The notes under the pieces: model-generated | The model's database searches: none | What the model saw: only the letters and a program-made list of their open reading frames with translations | Told to the model about the DNA's origin: nothing | In this document: positions 22,399 through 22,988 of the stretch, piece after piece | Position numbering within the stretch: position 1 is the first letter of the stretch | How the letters are laid out: every line of letters starts with the position of its first letter | Source: Bacteroidota bacterium | GTDB lineage: Bacteria > Bacteroidota > Bacteroidia > Chitinophagales > Saprospiraceae | Assembly (NCBI GenBank): GCA_024280135.1 | Contig: JAJRQS010000053.1 | Location: forward strand, 1 to 22,988 | DNA: 22,988 bases | Direction of reading: 5' to 3' | Position numbers and translations under genes: made by a program

Positions 22399-22444
22399 CC
22401 ATCCTCATCCCTGTTCCATCCTCATCCACGTTCCATCCTCATCT
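22399..22444. repeat. Three tandem 17-bp repeats (CCATCCTCATCY)
   Basis: CCATCCTCATCCCTGTT (22399), CCATCCTCATCCACGTT (22416) and CCATCCTCATCT (22433) are spaced exactly 17 bp apart. They sit in a GC-richer patch between the DUF3078 terminator and the promoter of the SPFH gene. Role unknown. Confidence 0.8.
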
Positions 22445-22469
22445 GTACACCTTATTCCAAATTTTTCAG

Positions 22470-22477
22470 TATATTTG
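22470..22477 (+). promoter_or_regulatory. -7 box of the SPFH-family gene
   Basis: TATATTTG is an exact TAnnTTTG match, 44 nt before the ATG at 22522. No TTG is found at the expected -33 spacing. Confidence 0.5.
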
Positions 22478-22521
22478 TAGGCACTTAGCAGATTCTAAGT
22501 ATAGAAATGAAATAAAAAAAG

Positions 22522-22988
22522 ATGGATCAAGCAAAATGGCTACCCCGTATTATTATATTTGTGGTGGCAATGGTTGTGTTACTCAGTTTATTAGGCGGGA
22601 TGTTTTTAACGATTAAGCCGGGACAGCGGGGCGTAATATTCAGACAGTTCACGACGGGACTGGATAAAGAAAATATATATTCACCAGGCTTCCACCTTGT
22701 GGCTCCCTGGAATAAAATGTATGTCTATAATGTCAAAGAGGTACAATTGGAGGAGCAAATGGATGCCCTTTCCAGCAATGGATTGAATATCAAAATGGAC
22801 GTAACGGTCAGGGTAAATCCACTTTACAATAAGATTGGAGAATTGCATGAAAGTTTTGGCGAAAGCTACTTAAAATCACTCGTACGTCCAGAGATTCGCT
22901 CTAGTGTACGTAAGATGATCGGTAAATACACGCCCGAAGAAATGTATGCCACTAAAAGAGATGAACTACAAGCAAAAATCGAAGCAGA
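22522..22988 (+). CDS. SPFH/Band 7 (prohibitin-like) membrane protein, 3' end outside the window
   Basis: About 155 residues are visible. An N-terminal transmembrane helix (about residues 8-31, IIIFVVAMVVLLSLLGGMF) is followed by the start of the SPFH domain: TIKPGQRGVIFRQF, GLDKENIYSPGFHLVAPW and YNVKEVQLEEQMDALSSNGL. KMDVTVRVNP and the helix YLKSLVRPEIRSSVRKMIG come next, and the frame is still open at base 22988. This is the prohibitin/HflC-like arrangement in which the domain faces the periplasm or cytosol from an N-terminal anchor and builds ring-like membrane scaffolds. The start is the first ATG after an A-rich leader. Type among prohibitin homologues cannot be decided from the fragment. 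Confidence 0.9.
   Translation, partial: MDQAKWLPRIIIFVVAMVVLLSLLGGMFLTIKPGQRGVIFRQFTTGLDKENIYSPGFHLVAPWNKMYVYNVKEVQLEEQMDALSSNGLNIKMDVTVRVNPLYNKIGELHESFGESYLKSLVRPEIRSSVRKMIGKYTPEEMYATKRDELQAKIEA

Noticed and set aside
22296..22616. 106-codon (+) frame across the 17-bp repeats into the SPFH gene
   Set aside because: It starts in the terminator T-run and overlaps the SPFH gene in a different frame; no family features.

Overview
The window looks like a chromosomal segment from a Bacteroidota bacterium. The signs are AT-rich intergenic DNA, A-rich leaders with almost no Shine-Dalgarno motifs, several exact matches to the Bacteroidota -7 box TAnnTTTG (one with a well-placed TTG at -33), and many families typical of that phylum: DUF3078 and DUF2147 proteins, a two-domain L25, an M48 protease with a C-terminal TPR region, and small lipoproteins. 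Genus cannot be named from sequence alone.

Layout. Bases 1-260 are a tandem array of short hairpin units that starts before the window. It is followed by a stand-alone BioD-like/DRTGG protein related to the N-terminus of long Pta (303-1391). Bases 1503-8994 form one (+) operon: 4-TM protein, TetR regulator, second 4-TM protein, small lipoprotein, TolC-like outer-membrane factor, periplasmic adaptor and an HAE1-type RND pump, ending in a terminator. Two TetR-type operators bracket the -7 box of its promoter, and a third lies inside the signal-peptide codons of the tolC-like gene. Next come a DUF2147 protein and a cytochrome c lipoprotein whose C-terminal domain matches the small lipoprotein of the pump operon. 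A 20-bp stem terminator separates these from a (-) unit at 10426-13248: a beta-barrel protein and an M48/TPR protease broken by two opposite one-base frameshifts at A runs. Upstream of it on the same strand is a 1111-residue RecB-type nuclease/SF1B helicase (Dna2-like).

Bases 16656-19030 are the most unusual part. A divergent HipA-like kinase gene (with an apparent one-base frameshift near its 3' end) overlaps by ATGA a separate gene for the HipA N-terminal domain. This resembles HipT/HipS but has reversed order and no visible HipB. The pair is flanked by two tiny single-TM protein genes that resemble each other, each followed by its own terminator. The right-hand one sits behind an exact sigma-54 (-24/-12) promoter motif.

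The right end is housekeeping: rplY (L25), a YheT-type alpha/beta hydrolase, a short orphan promoter-to-terminator unit of about 105 nt (candidate sRNA or micro-peptide), a DUF3078 protein, and the start of an SPFH/prohibitin-family gene that runs off the window.
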